Assembly (NCBI RefSeq): GCF_021213805.1
Contig: NZ_JAJQJI010000004.1
Location: 124,001-188,000, forward strand
Source of the DNA: Mycobacterium sp. MYCO198283
GTDB lineage: Bacteria; Actinomycetota; Actinomycetes; Mycobacteriales; Mycobacteriaceae
Length of the DNA stretch: 64,000 nucleotides
Direction of reading: 5' to 3'
Shown: positions 45,287 to 53,286 of the stretch, piece by piece
How the letters are laid out: each line of letters begins with the position of its first letter
How positions within the stretch are numbered: position 1 is the first letter of the stretch
Translations under genes and position numbers: made by a program
The notes under the pieces: generated by a model
What the model was told of the DNA's origin: nothing
Databases searched by the model: none
Seen by the model: only the letters and a program-made list of their open reading frames with translations

Positions 45287-46644
45287 TCCCCGCGCAGCAG
45301 GTGCTCGACACCGCGCTGGGCGCCGCCACCGTGGACGAGACCATCGTCATCGTCACCGATCGTTCGGAGGCGTCGCTGCGGTGGGCCGGCAACTCGATGA
45401 CCACCAACGGCGTCTCGACGGCGCGCACCACCACCGTGATTTCGGTTGTGCGACAGCGCGGTCGGGCGTTCGTCGGATCGGTGCAATCGAGCGAGGTCGA
45501 CCCGGCCGTCATCCCGGAGCTGGTCGCTGCCAGCGAGGACGCAGCGCGGTCGGCTCCGGAGGCGCGTGACAGTGCGCCGCTGCTGGCCGGTACCGATGTG
45601 CCCGACGATTGGGACGACGAGATCGCGGGCACCGGCGCCCACGTATTCCGCGGGATCGCCGAGCCGCTGCGTCGTGGCTTCGGGGGACAGAACCGGCTCT
45701 ACGGCTTCGCCCACCACGTCGTCGAGACCACGTTCCTGGCCACCTCGACCGGTGTACGCCGGCGCTTCACGCAGCCGACCGGATCGGTGGAGGTCAACGC
45801 CAAGAACGACGCGGGCAGCGCGTGGGCCGGCGTCAGCACGCCCGACTTCGCCGACGTCGGACTGGAATCCATGCTGGCGCAGCTGAATACGCGGTTGCGG
45901 TGGTCGGCCCGCTCTGTCGATCTCCCGCCGGGGCGGTATCCGACGTTGATGCCGCCGTCGACGGTCGCCGACATGATGATCTACCTGGCGTGGACGCTCG
46001 ACGGTCGTGGCGCCCACGAGGGCCGCACCGCGCTGTCGGCGCCGGGCGGCGGCACGCGGGTGGGGGAGAAGCTGTGCAACATGCCGCTCACGCTGTACTC
46101 CGACCCGGCGGCGGATCCGTTGCGGTGCATGCCGTTCGTGGCGGCGGCCAGTTCGTCGGAGCGGATGTCGGTGTTCGACAACGGCATGGACATCGGCCGC
46201 GTCGACTGGATCCGCGACGGTGTCCTCAACGCGCTGGCGTATCCGCGTGCCGCCGCGGCGGAGTTCGGTGCCCCGGTGGCCGTGCCGGCCGACAATTTGC
46301 TGATGACCGGCGGCACCGCGTCGCTCGAGGAGATGATCGCGGACACTGAGCGAGGGCTGCTGCTGACCACGTTGTGGTACATCCGCGAGGTCGATCCCAC
46401 GACGCTGCTGCTCACCGGGCTGACGCGTGACGGGGTGTACCTGGTCGAGGACGGTGAGGTCAGTGCCGCGGTGAACAACTTCCGCTTCGACGAAAGCCCG
46501 ATCGACCTGCTCCGGCGCGCCACCGAGGCGGGGCGCACCGAGATCACGCTGCCCCGCGAATGGGGTGACTGGGCCACGCGGGCGGCCATGCCGCCGCTGC
46601 GCGTCCCGGATTTCCACATGTCGTCGGTCAGTCAGGCGCAGTGA
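45283..46644 (+). CDS. tldE: TldE/PmbA-family partner of TldD
   Basis: A 453-residue TldE/PmbA-like protein without the HExxxH motif, as expected for the non-catalytic partner. Conserved pieces include WAGNSMTTNGVSTARTTTV at the N-terminus, TSTGVRRRFTQPTGSVEVN and, near the C-terminus, LLTTLWYIREVDPTTLLLTG, GVYLVEDGEV and NNFRFDESPIDLL. GTG start overlapping tldD by 4 nt. Followed 36 nt later by a tRNA gene. Confidence 0.9.
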   Translation: MIPAQQVLDTALGAATVDETIVIVTDRSEASLRWAGNSMTTNGVSTARTTTVISVVRQRGRAFVGSVQSSEVDPAVIPELVAASEDAARSAPEARDSAPLLAGTDVPDDWDDEIAGTGAHVFRGIAEPLRRGFGGQNRLYGFAHHVVETTFLATSTGVRRRFTQPTGSVEVNAKNDAGSAWAGVSTPDFADVGLESMLAQLNTRLRWSARSVDLPPGRYPTLMPPSTVADMMIYLAWTLDGRGAHEGRTALSAPGGGTRVGEKLCNMPLTLYSDPAADPLRCMPFVAAASSSERMSVFDNGMDIGRVDWIRDGVLNALAYPRAAAAEFGAPVAVPADNLLMTGGTASLEEMIADTERGLLLTTLWYIREVDPTTLLLTGLTRDGVYLVEDGEVSAAVNNFRFDESPIDLLRRATEAGRTEITLPREWGDWATRAAMPPLRVPDFHMSSVSQAQ

Positions 46645-46680
46645 GCGCGTGAGACGATAGCCGTCGCGCGTCGAGCGCAC

Positions 46681-46754
46681 GGGGCGGTAGCTCAGTCGGT
46701 TAGAGCCGCGGACTCATAATCCGTTGGTCGCGGGTTCGAGCCCCGCCCGCCCCA
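46681..46754 (+). tRNA. tRNA with anticodon CAT (elongator Met; Ile2 not excluded)
   Basis: 74-nt cloverleaf. Acceptor GGGGCGG pairs fully with CCGCCCC, anticodon stem GCGGA/TCCGT around loop CTCATAA, T-arm GCGGG-TTCGAGC-CCCGC, discriminator A, no encoded CCA. The paired first base excludes the initiator, which has a 1:72 mismatch. A CAT tRNA may be elongator Met or the lysidine-modified Ile2; I favour Met. The DNA downstream to 49048 is unlike the conserved neighbourhood. Confidence 0.9.
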
Positions 46755-46882
46755 CCGAAAAGTGCCTGGTAGAAGCTCTTGTGACGCTTAGGGCGCCCTC
46801 GTGTCCACCCTCACCCCGGCGCCACCCCAGGCTACGGACGTGGCATTGGCGATCTGTCGCAAAGCTCTGAGATGCTCGGATT

Positions 46883-47764
46883 GTGGCAGCGACCGTTCCT
46901 CCCTACACCGACATGCTGTGGCCGACGCTTCAGGCTGCAATCGCTCTGGGAGGGTCGGCCTCCATCGCCGAGTTGGACGCTGCGGTGATCGACCGCGAGC
47001 AGTTCTCCGAGGAGCAACAAGCCGTCCTTCACGGAGACGGGCCGCAGACCGAGATCCAATACCGGCTCGCCTGGGCGCGGACCTACCTCAAAGGGATGGG
47101 CTTGCTCACCAACAGCAAGCGCGGAGTGTGGACGGTCACGGAGGCCGGACGGGCCGCGACCCAAGAGCAGATCGGCCCACTGCACCAGCAGTTCGTTAAC
47201 TCCTACAACAAGAAGAGCAAGAAGAAGGGCGCGGCGAACGAAGTCCGACGCGGCCAGTGAGCTGGACCAGGTAGAGGCCGAAGCTGAAGCGGACTGGAAG
47301 GACGCCCTGTTGGAGACGCTGCTCAAGATGTCACCGACCGCGTTCGAGCGGCTAGCGCAGCGGCTGTTGCGGGAATCCGGGTTCAGCAGTGCGGTTGTCA
47401 CCGGCAGGGCGGGTGACGGTGGCATCGATGGCCTTGGCTTCTACCAAATTTCACTCTTGAGCTTCCCGGTGTTCTTCCAGTGCAAGCGCTACAGAGGCAG
47501 CGTGGGCAGCTCGGCCGTGCGGGACTTCCGTGGAGCAATGGCTGGTCGCGGTGAGAAGGGGTTGCTGACACGACCGGCACTTTCACGAACGACGCTCGCG
47601 CGGAGGCCAAGCGCGACGGCGCGCCGCCCATCGACCTCATCGATGGCGACCGCTTGTGCGACTTGCTAAAGGACAACGCCATCGGTGTTTCCACCACCAA
47701 GCGCGTCGTGGAGGACGTGAAGGTGGAGGCCGACTACTTCCTGACCCTAGAGCCCAAGGTGTGA
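46883..47764 (+). pseudogene. mrr: Mrr-type restriction endonuclease broken by two frameshifts
   Basis: Three overlapping segments in different frames together give a near full-length Mrr (about 290 residues; family about 300). Segment 1 (GTG 46883 to about 47242) is the winged-helix N-terminal domain. A one-base insertion near 47240-47243 shifts into segment 2, whose catalytic core keeps the PD-(D/E)xK type residues (GDGGIDGLG, FFQCKRY) and GRGEKGLL. A one-base deletion at about 47568 then shifts into segment 3 (TTGTFTNDARAEAKRDGAPP, IDLIDGDRLCDLL), which ends at TGA 47764. Mrr cleaves methylated DNA. Each segment stays well conserved, so the damage is recent or a sequencing error. The two intact pieces are ORFs of 125 and 119 codons if read alone. 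Confidence 0.85.
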
Positions 47765-47955
47765 GCGGCAGGCGGGCTGCAGCTGCGAAGTGGCTGAATT
47801 CGTTGCGGAACAGTACGTCGCCGATAATGGTTCAGCGGCGGCACCGATCGCCATGCCGACCGTCAGCGCACCTGCCCAGGCAACCTCGCGGAGTTCCGAA
47901 AGCGGCTCGGGCTTAATTCATGCTTCTGGTGACCTACTCCATCCACGGTCACCGA

Positions 47956-48180
47956 TTACCAGCAGTGCACTCGCGACGGAAAAGTGATGGCGTCGAACGC
48001 TAATTCGTCGCCGTGGCGCCAGCGACCGAGCGCGGCGTGGAGGGCCATGCGGTCGCGATGGCGCAGGCTCCGGTTCTCCTGCCGGTGCTGTGGACCACCG
48101 TGGCACACCCAGCAGGAGCAAACATTGGTTCCTGAGTAGTGCAGGGTCCAAGAGCAGCGGGTCGCTGGCAGCCAGCCGGC
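47956..48180 (-). pseudogene. Decayed small Cys-containing ORF
   Basis: An open frame of about 74 codons between stops, containing NVCSCWVCHGGPQHRQ followed by a basic helix (RHRDRMALHAALGRW) and ending at TAA 47956-47958. The CxCxxC cluster followed by a charged helix looks like a real small protein, but no usable start codon precedes it, so it is probably a remnant. It lies in the same frame as, and directly after, the stop of the ORF at 48181-48330. Confidence 0.3.
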
Positions 48181-48330
48181 CTAACGGACGGGGAGGTTGC
48201 GCAGGGAGATCACACACGGCGTGATCGGATGCGTGTTGCGCGTCGGCGGCGAGATCGCCGCAAGCGAGCCGAACCACGCGTCCAACGCTATCAGCCGCAG
48301 CAAATCGGGAAGCCGCAACCTATGCGTCAT
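48181..48330 (-). CDS. Possible 49-residue ORF coupled to the ORF upstream
   Basis: ATG 48330 overlaps the end of the preceding minus-strand gene by 11 nt and opens 49 codons (MTHRLRLPDLLRLIALDAWF at the start). No recognisable domain. The overlap is the main support; it may be chance. Confidence 0.25.
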   Translation of the reverse strand: MTHRLRLPDLLRLIALDAWFGSLAAISPPTRNTHPITPCVISLRNLPVR

Positions 48331-48607
48331 GACCACGGTTGGACTGCTCGAACCAGAGCAGCCCGCCCGGCTCCTCGGAACCGAGCGCGTGACCCACCGC
48401 CCATAGCCAGTGGTCGTCTTGGTCCCGCTCTGGCGAACCCTTGGGGAAGTCACACTCAGGGAACGGGTTGCAGTCCTCGCCGTCGCCTCGATGCGCGGCG
48501 GCGCGGCCCAGGCAGAACGGACAATCGTCGTGGTCCTCGGAGTTCTCGAGCGCGCTTGGCGTGAGCCGCACCTTCCGGCCGTCAGGCAGGCGAAAGTCCT
48601 CGTCCAT
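48320..48607 (-). CDS. Hypothetical protein with paired Cys motifs
   Basis: A 95-residue acidic protein of unknown function. It has CPFC near residue 29 and a second pair of Cys in DCNPFPECDFP, so it may bind one zinc. The start at ATG 48607 (MDEDFRLPDGRKVRLTPSAL) was chosen because the N-terminal LPDGRKVRLT is well formed; the frame is open to 48673. An AGGTGG sits very close upstream. No partner gene is evident; it lies in the accessory patch after mrr. Moderate confidence that it is expressed. Confidence 0.5.
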   Translation of the reverse strand: MDEDFRLPDGRKVRLTPSALENSEDHDDCPFCLGRAAAHRGDGEDCNPFPECDFPKGSPERDQDDHWLWAVGHALGSEEPGGLLWFEQSNRGHDA

Positions 48608-49009
48608 GCCACCTATGCTCCCATCAGCTCCTGCGTCGGAGTCTCGGTTGGCACATTCCGTCCAAGCGGGCATGGAAGTTCAGCAAGTACGCGGTACCCG
48701 CTCGATCGGCGGGACAGGTTCGTCGGGCACATAAGCCGTTGAATCCACATGACTGGTTGCCGTCGACGCCGGCCGAGCTCACAGACACCCGCGACTTCGT
48801 TGCCCAGCGACGCACGCTTTGCGTCGTTGTCAATAATGTTTCGCTGATCGCGCCCGTCGTGCCGTCCGGCGCCGACTCCGTTTCCGATCTTGAACGGGAC
48901 CCGACGTGCGGTAATGGCGCACAGATGCCCGCCACAGGGCCGTGTGAAACCTGAATGAATCAAATCAAGCAGTTCGCGGCGATTAGTTCGTGCGTTTGCT
49001 GCTCGGCCA

Positions 49010-49015
49010 TAGTAT
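49010..49015 (+). promoter_or_regulatory. Candidate -10 element for the secreted repeat protein gene
   Basis: TAGTAT, AT-rich within GC-rich surroundings. Transcription from it would begin near 49020, exactly at the hairpin that follows. No clear -35. Confidence 0.4.
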
Positions 49016-49019
49016 GGTT

Positions 49020-49040
49020 CCCCCACGGCACGAGTGGGGG
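49020..49040 (+). promoter_or_regulatory. 5' hairpin overlapping the ribosome-binding site
   Basis: Perfect 7-bp inverted repeat CCCCCAC / GTGGGGG with a 7-nt loop (49027-49033). The 3' arm is the first part of the purine-rich ribosome-binding site GGGGGAGG before ATG 49049, so folding would hide it. Confidence 0.5.
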
Positions 49041-49048
49041 AGGTTGAC

Positions 49049-50728
49049 ATGAAGCGTTCACCTGGAAGTCGTCGAGGCCGGCACCGCCGGATCGGTGCTC
49101 ACCGACGTCGCGTCCTGCAGCCCATCATCGACCGGTCGCCCGAGCGCGTGGGGCGTCGCCACGAGCGTTCCCGGTCTTCGGGCTCGCAACAGCTCGCGGT
49201 CGCCGTCGCGGTCGTCGGTGTGACGGCCGTCGCCGGGGCCATCAGCGGGTTACCCGCCAGCGGGGAGACGACCATCCGTGTCACCAACACCGCGGCTACC
49301 ACTGCGGCGACACCGCAGGAGGTGCTCGCAGCGGTCGCGGCGGGTGGCCGGAACTCGGCGGCGACCTACGCGGCCTCCTTCCTGGCGCCCGCGGACGCGG
49401 CGGCGGCCGTGGCGGCTCTCGTCAACGGCTATCGGGAGGCGGTCGACGCACGCCTCGCCGAGGCGCAGGCCGATCCTTCGCTGCTCTCGCCGGGGCGAAT
49501 CCCGTTCTGGGCCTTCGGTGTTCCCGGCGTTGCGAGCACTGCCGCCGACGGCGGCTGGGCGGTTGACGGCGCCGACGGGCCGGCGGTCGACGCCGTCCAG
49601 GCATGGCAGGTGCTGAACACGCTGGGGCCGTTGGCGTTCGGCGGCGGCAACTTCGGCACCGTCCTCTTCAACCAGAACCCGGACCCCACGGCGCCGTCCG
49701 GTGCGCGGCCGGTGTTCAACGCCGCCAACATGGGAACCTGGCTGGCCAGCCTCGGCGATCTGGGCGGCAGCAACGGCACGATCGGCTGGATCCTCAACAA
49801 CACCTTCGGTTCCGGCGACGGCGGCATCGCCGACGCGACCGGCCTCTTGCAGACGACCAACCGCTTGGGCCCCGCCGTCTTCAACCTCAACGTGCTCAAG
49901 TACATCAACTTCGTCCAACCGCCGAACGGGGAGACGCTGCCGGACGGTCAGCTGGACGCGGTCCGGGCCGTCGACATCGGGCAGTGGGAGGCCGGCATCC
50001 CCGGGCTGCTCTACAACACCGGCACAACGGGATTCGTCACCAACCGCAGTGTCGGCGTCGGGCTCGGCAATGCGGACTTCATCGGCGGGCTGCAGACCAC
50101 GCTGTACGTCGGGCCGGTGGCCTTCACCTTCAACTTCCTGCCGTCCGGCGGGTTTTCGCCGCTCCGGTTCGTCCCGTCTGCAGCGTCGTTCGCTGATCCC
50201 ACCACCCCGGCAGGCGTCATCAGCGTCACCAGCGCTACGGCGCCGACGCCGGTGGCAGCAGCCGCACCACCGCAGGCAACCACCGCCCCGTTCCGGAGCA
50301 TGGTGGCCGACGGCGCGGCCGCTGAGCACGAGACCGGCACCACCCAGGCGACCGCTGCGGCGGCGCCGGCAGCGCGCCCGGCGGCGATCAATCCGCCGGC
50401 GCACGACCCCGCGCCGGCGCTCGGCAACGGCGGGACCGCGGCCGGCAACACCACGCCGCCAGCGCAAGCCACGGCGGTCGCCGACCAGGCTGACGACGCC
50501 TACGTCGGCAAGCACCGCGCGGCGGTGGTGGACGACGAGTCCCTGGGCAAGCATCGCGCTGCGGCGGACGCCAACGACACCGGCACGCAACGCTCGGCGG
50601 ACGACGAAAACACCGGCCAGCACCGCGCGGCAGACGACGGCGAGGCCGCGGGGAAGTCTCGCACGCAAGCCGATCAGAGCTCGGACCACACCAGCAACAA
50701 GTCGTCCAACTCTGAGTCGAACTCGTAG
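49049..50728 (+). CDS. Large exported mycobacterial protein with basic C-terminal repeats
   Basis: A 559-residue protein I do not recognise by family. It starts with a very basic tail (MKRSPGSRRGRHRRIGAHRR), then one hydrophobic segment near residues 48-70 (LAVAVAVVGVTAVAGAISGL) that can act as an uncleaved signal or anchor. The body (about 80-380) is Gly/Asn/Phe-rich (FGGGNFGTVLFNQNPDP, NAANMGTWLASLGDLGGSNG, GWILNNTFGSGDGG), somewhat like secreted PE/PPE-type repeat regions but without a PE or PPE domain. After an Ala/Pro/Thr linker come four or five imperfect repeats around KHRAA (VGKHRAAVVDD, LGKHRAAADAN, GQHRAADDGE) and a Ser/Asn tail. Start ATG 49049 with a strong ribosome-binding site inside a hairpin. 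Probably cell-envelope or secreted. Confidence 0.75.
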   Translation: MKRSPGSRRGRHRRIGAHRRRVLQPIIDRSPERVGRRHERSRSSGSQQLAVAVAVVGVTAVAGAISGLPASGETTIRVTNTAATTAATPQEVLAAVAAGGRNSAATYAASFLAPADAAAAVAALVNGYREAVDARLAEAQADPSLLSPGRIPFWAFGVPGVASTAADGGWAVDGADGPAVDAVQAWQVLNTLGPLAFGGGNFGTVLFNQNPDPTAPSGARPVFNAANMGTWLASLGDLGGSNGTIGWILNNTFGSGDGGIADATGLLQTTNRLGPAVFNLNVLKYINFVQPPNGETLPDGQLDAVRAVDIGQWEAGIPGLLYNTGTTGFVTNRSVGVGLGNADFIGGLQTTLYVGPVAFTFNFLPSGGFSPLRFVPSAASFADPTTPAGVISVTSATAPTPVAAAAPPQATTAPFRSMVADGAAAEHETGTTQATAAAAPAARPAAINPPAHDPAPALGNGGTAAGNTTPPAQATAVADQADDAYVGKHRAAVVDDESLGKHRAAADANDTGTQRSADDENTGQHRAADDGEAAGKSRTQADQSSDHTSNKSSNSESNS

Positions 50729-50765
50729 CGGCTCAAGCCTCGGCGAAGAGCGCAGCGACGTCGTC

Positions 50766-50796
50766 CTGCGCTGACGGCGGTCAGCCGGCAGCGCAG
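50766..50796. terminator. Candidate terminator between convergent genes
   Basis: 8-bp inverted repeat CTGCGCTG / CAGCGCAG with a 15-nt GC-rich spacer, centred between the stop at 50728 and the opposing stop at 50828. Confidence 0.4.
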
Positions 50797-50827
50797 GGCC
50801 GCGGTCGGCACGAGCCGGGGCAGGCCA

Positions 50828-51619
50828 TCAGCGCGACGCCCACCGGTCGATGCGCTGGGCGTGTTCGGGGTCGTGGTGGGCCAGCGGCTGCATCGCCGCA
50901 GCCATCCCGAGCGTCGACTCCAGCGAACCGGAGCGGGATTCCTGCAGCAACCGCTTGGCCATGCGGAGTGCTTCGGGCGGATTCTTCGTGATCCGGGCCG
51001 CCAGCGCCGCCGCCTCGGCGAGCAGCTGCTCGTGGGGGACCACCCGGCTCACCATGCCCCACTGGAGGGCGGTGGCGGCGTCGATGCGGTCGCCCGTGAA
51101 GGTCAGCTCTGCGGCCCGTTCGTAGCCGACGGCCCGCGGCAGGAACCAGCTGCCGCCGTCACCGGGGATGAGGCCGATCTGCACGAAGCTCTCGGCGAAC
51201 GACGCGCGTTCGGACGCCACCCGGATGTCGCACATCATCGCCAGGTCGCAGCCGGCGCCGACGGCCGGCCCGTTCACGGCGGCGATCAGCGGTACTTCGA
51301 GGCGGGCGAGCGCCCGCGGGATGCGTTGGATGCCGTCGACGTAGGCGCGCCGCTGGGCTATCGGATCCAGCCCGAACATGCCTGAGCGGTCGGCCATCTC
51401 CTTCACGTTGCCGCCGGCGGAGAAGATCTTGCCCTCACCGGTGAGGATGACCGCGCGGACGTCGATGTCGGCGTTGGCGGCGTCCACCGCGGCCTCGACA
51501 GCGCGGATGAAGCCCTTGTCGGTGATCGCGTTGCCAGCCTGCGGCAAGTTGATGATCCAGGTCTGCGTGTGGTCGCCGGTGGTGATGCGCAGCGGTCCGT
51601 CGACGGGTTCAGAGCTCAC
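50828..51619 (-). CDS. Enoyl-CoA hydratase/isomerase family protein
   Basis: A 263-residue crotonase. Oxyanion-hole stretches: GKIFSAGGNVKEM (near 65) and NGPAVGAGCDLAMMCDIRVA (near 117). The loop that carries the two catalytic glutamates in classical hydratases reads FAESFVQIGLIPGDGGSWFL; the first Glu position is Phe, while an Asp sits in PGDGG, a pattern closer to PaaG-like isomerases than to hydratases. So an isomerase or another crotonase reaction is as likely as hydration. Length is normal. It is followed upstream (72 nt) by a permease gene on the same strand; they are probably unrelated in function. Confidence 0.85.
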   Translation of the reverse strand: MSSEPVDGPLRITTGDHTQTWIINLPQAGNAITDKGFIRAVEAAVDAANADIDVRAVILTGEGKIFSAGGNVKEMADRSGMFGLDPIAQRRAYVDGIQRIPRALARLEVPLIAAVNGPAVGAGCDLAMMCDIRVASERASFAESFVQIGLIPGDGGSWFLPRAVGYERAAELTFTGDRIDAATALQWGMVSRVVPHEQLLAEAAALAARITKNPPEALRMAKRLLQESRSGSLESTLGMAAAMQPLAHHDPEHAQRIDRWASR

Positions 51620-51690
51620 GGAAGGCGAGCGTACTGCGCGCCCGAGGCCCGGATTCGCGCCGTGAGCTCAGCGGCGCTCGGGGCCGCGCC

Positions 51691-53103
51691 TTACGCGCCG
51701 ACCAGCGAGTCGATCCATCCGCGCGAGAAATACAGCAGGAAGCCGACCGCCACAATCCACAGCAAGGGGCTCACCTCGCGGGCCTTCCCGGATGCGGTGC
51801 GAATGACGGCCCAGGAGATGAAGCCGACGCCGATGCCGTTGGCGATCGAGTAGCTGAGCGGCATGACCGCGACGGTCAGCACGACGGGCAGCGCCACGGA
51901 GAAGTCGCCGAAGTCGATCTCCCGCAGGTGTGAGGCCATCATGACGCCGACGATCACCAGTGCGGCCGCCGCCACCTCGCTGGGAACGATCTTCGCCAGC
52001 GGGGTGAGGAACGTGGCCGCGAGGAACAGCACGCCCGTCACCACGTTGGCCAGGCCGGTGCGCGCGCCCTCGCCGATGCCGGCGCCGGACTCGATGAAGA
52101 CGGTGTTCGACGACGCCGATGACGCGCCGCCGACCGCGGCGCCGGCTCCCTCGACCACCAGCGCCGACCGCAGACGCGGGAAATCACCGTGCTCGTCGGC
52201 GAGCCCTGCCTGCCGCGAGAGCCCGGTGAAAGTGCCCATGGCGTCGAAGAAATTGGTGAACACCAGCGTGAAGACCAGCATCACCGCGGCCAGGACGCCG
52301 ATCCGGCCGAAGCTGTCCAGGCTGACGGCACCCACCAGCGACAGATCCGGCAGTGCGAAGGGCGAGCCGTCCAGCGCCGGCACGCTCAGCCCCCACCCGC
52401 CGGGGTTGTCCTGCGCCGAGCCCAGATGCCAGCTGGCCTCGATCACCACAGCCACCACGGTGCCGGCCACCAGACCGATGAGGATGCCGCCGCGCACCCG
52501 TCGCGCCACCAGGATCGCCGTCCCCAGCAGCGTGAGGACGAAGATCAGGGCCGGCACAGTGGAGATGGACCCGAGCCCCTCCTTGCCCAGCCCGACCGGC
52601 GGCGACGGCAGCCCGGTCGAACCGACGAAGCCGGCGTCGATGAGCCCGATGAACAGGATGAACAGGCCGATGCCGGCGGTGATCGCCAGCTTCAGCGGCA
52701 TCGGCACCGCATCGAAGATCAGCTTGCGCAACCCGGTGACGGCCAGCGCCACGATGATGAGGCCGTCGATGGCCACCAGGCCCATCGCCTCGGGCCAGCT
52801 CAGCGAGCCCACTACCGACGACGCCAGGAACGAGTTGATGCCCAGGCCTGCGGCGAAGGCGAACGGTAGCCGCGCGACGAGGCCGAACACGATCGTCAAG
52901 GCACCCGCGGCCAGTGAGGTGACGGCGGAGACCTGAGCGAAGTCGAGTTCGTTGCCGTCGACGTCCGGCTTGCCCGCGAGGATGATCGGGTTCAGGACGA
53001 TGATGTAGGCCATCGCGATGAAGGTGACGACCCCGCCGCGCACCTCGGTGGCGACCGTCGAGCCGCGCGCGGTGATGTCGAAGAACCGGTCGAGGCGAGT
53101 CAC
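51691..53103 (-). CDS. AzgA-type purine (adenine/guanine/hypoxanthine) permease
   Basis: A 470-residue NCS2/AzgA permease with 12-14 hydrophobic helices. Signature pieces: RGGVVTFIAMAYIIVLNPII at the N-terminus, GLGINSFLASSVVG (usually GMGxNAYF), FTNFFDAMGTFTGLSRQAGL and ASSASSNTVFIESGAGIGEG (substrate-site loops of NCS2). It imports purine bases by proton symport. GTG start. Monocistronic or co-transcribed with the crotonase downstream. Confidence 0.9.
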   Translation of the reverse strand: MTRLDRFFDITARGSTVATEVRGGVVTFIAMAYIIVLNPIILAGKPDVDGNELDFAQVSAVTSLAAGALTIVFGLVARLPFAFAAGLGINSFLASSVVGSLSWPEAMGLVAIDGLIIVALAVTGLRKLIFDAVPMPLKLAITAGIGLFILFIGLIDAGFVGSTGLPSPPVGLGKEGLGSISTVPALIFVLTLLGTAILVARRVRGGILIGLVAGTVVAVVIEASWHLGSAQDNPGGWGLSVPALDGSPFALPDLSLVGAVSLDSFGRIGVLAAVMLVFTLVFTNFFDAMGTFTGLSRQAGLADEHGDFPRLRSALVVEGAGAAVGGASSASSNTVFIESGAGIGEGARTGLANVVTGVLFLAATFLTPLAKIVPSEVAAAALVIVGVMMASHLREIDFGDFSVALPVVLTVAVMPLSYSIANGIGVGFISWAVIRTASGKAREVSPLLWIVAVGFLLYFSRGWIDSLVGA

Positions 53104-53286
53104 CGTTCAGACCTTAGAGACCGCGGCCGACATCGGCGCGCTCGCCGCGGTAACACTTCGGAGCCGGCAGCGATAGAACCACCGGAAGTGTCGCGGCGGC
53201 TGCCGGCCTGCAGGTCGGTGTCGGGGGAGATGGCTGCGTGGCAGCGGTGGCGACGAGCCACGTTCCTGAGAGCCGGAGGAGTTCCG

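Larger units (their letters stand above)
47765..49009. other. Accessory intergenic region with only short or decayed ORFs
   Basis: About 1.2 kb between mrr and the secreted repeat protein. Base and codon patterns are less regular than in the flanking genes. The only candidates are three short minus-strand frames listed separately. No integrase, transposase, terminal inverted repeat or copy of the tRNA 3' end could be seen by eye. Confidence 0.5.

Noticed and set aside
46681..46754. Initiator tRNA-Met
   Set aside because: The first acceptor pair is G-C; initiators have an unpaired 1:72. Kept as elongator Met, with Ile2 possible.
46755..49009. Complete integrative element with att sites at the tRNA
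   Set aside because: No integrase or excisionase and no repeat of the tRNA 3' end could be seen by eye, so only a possible remnant is reported.
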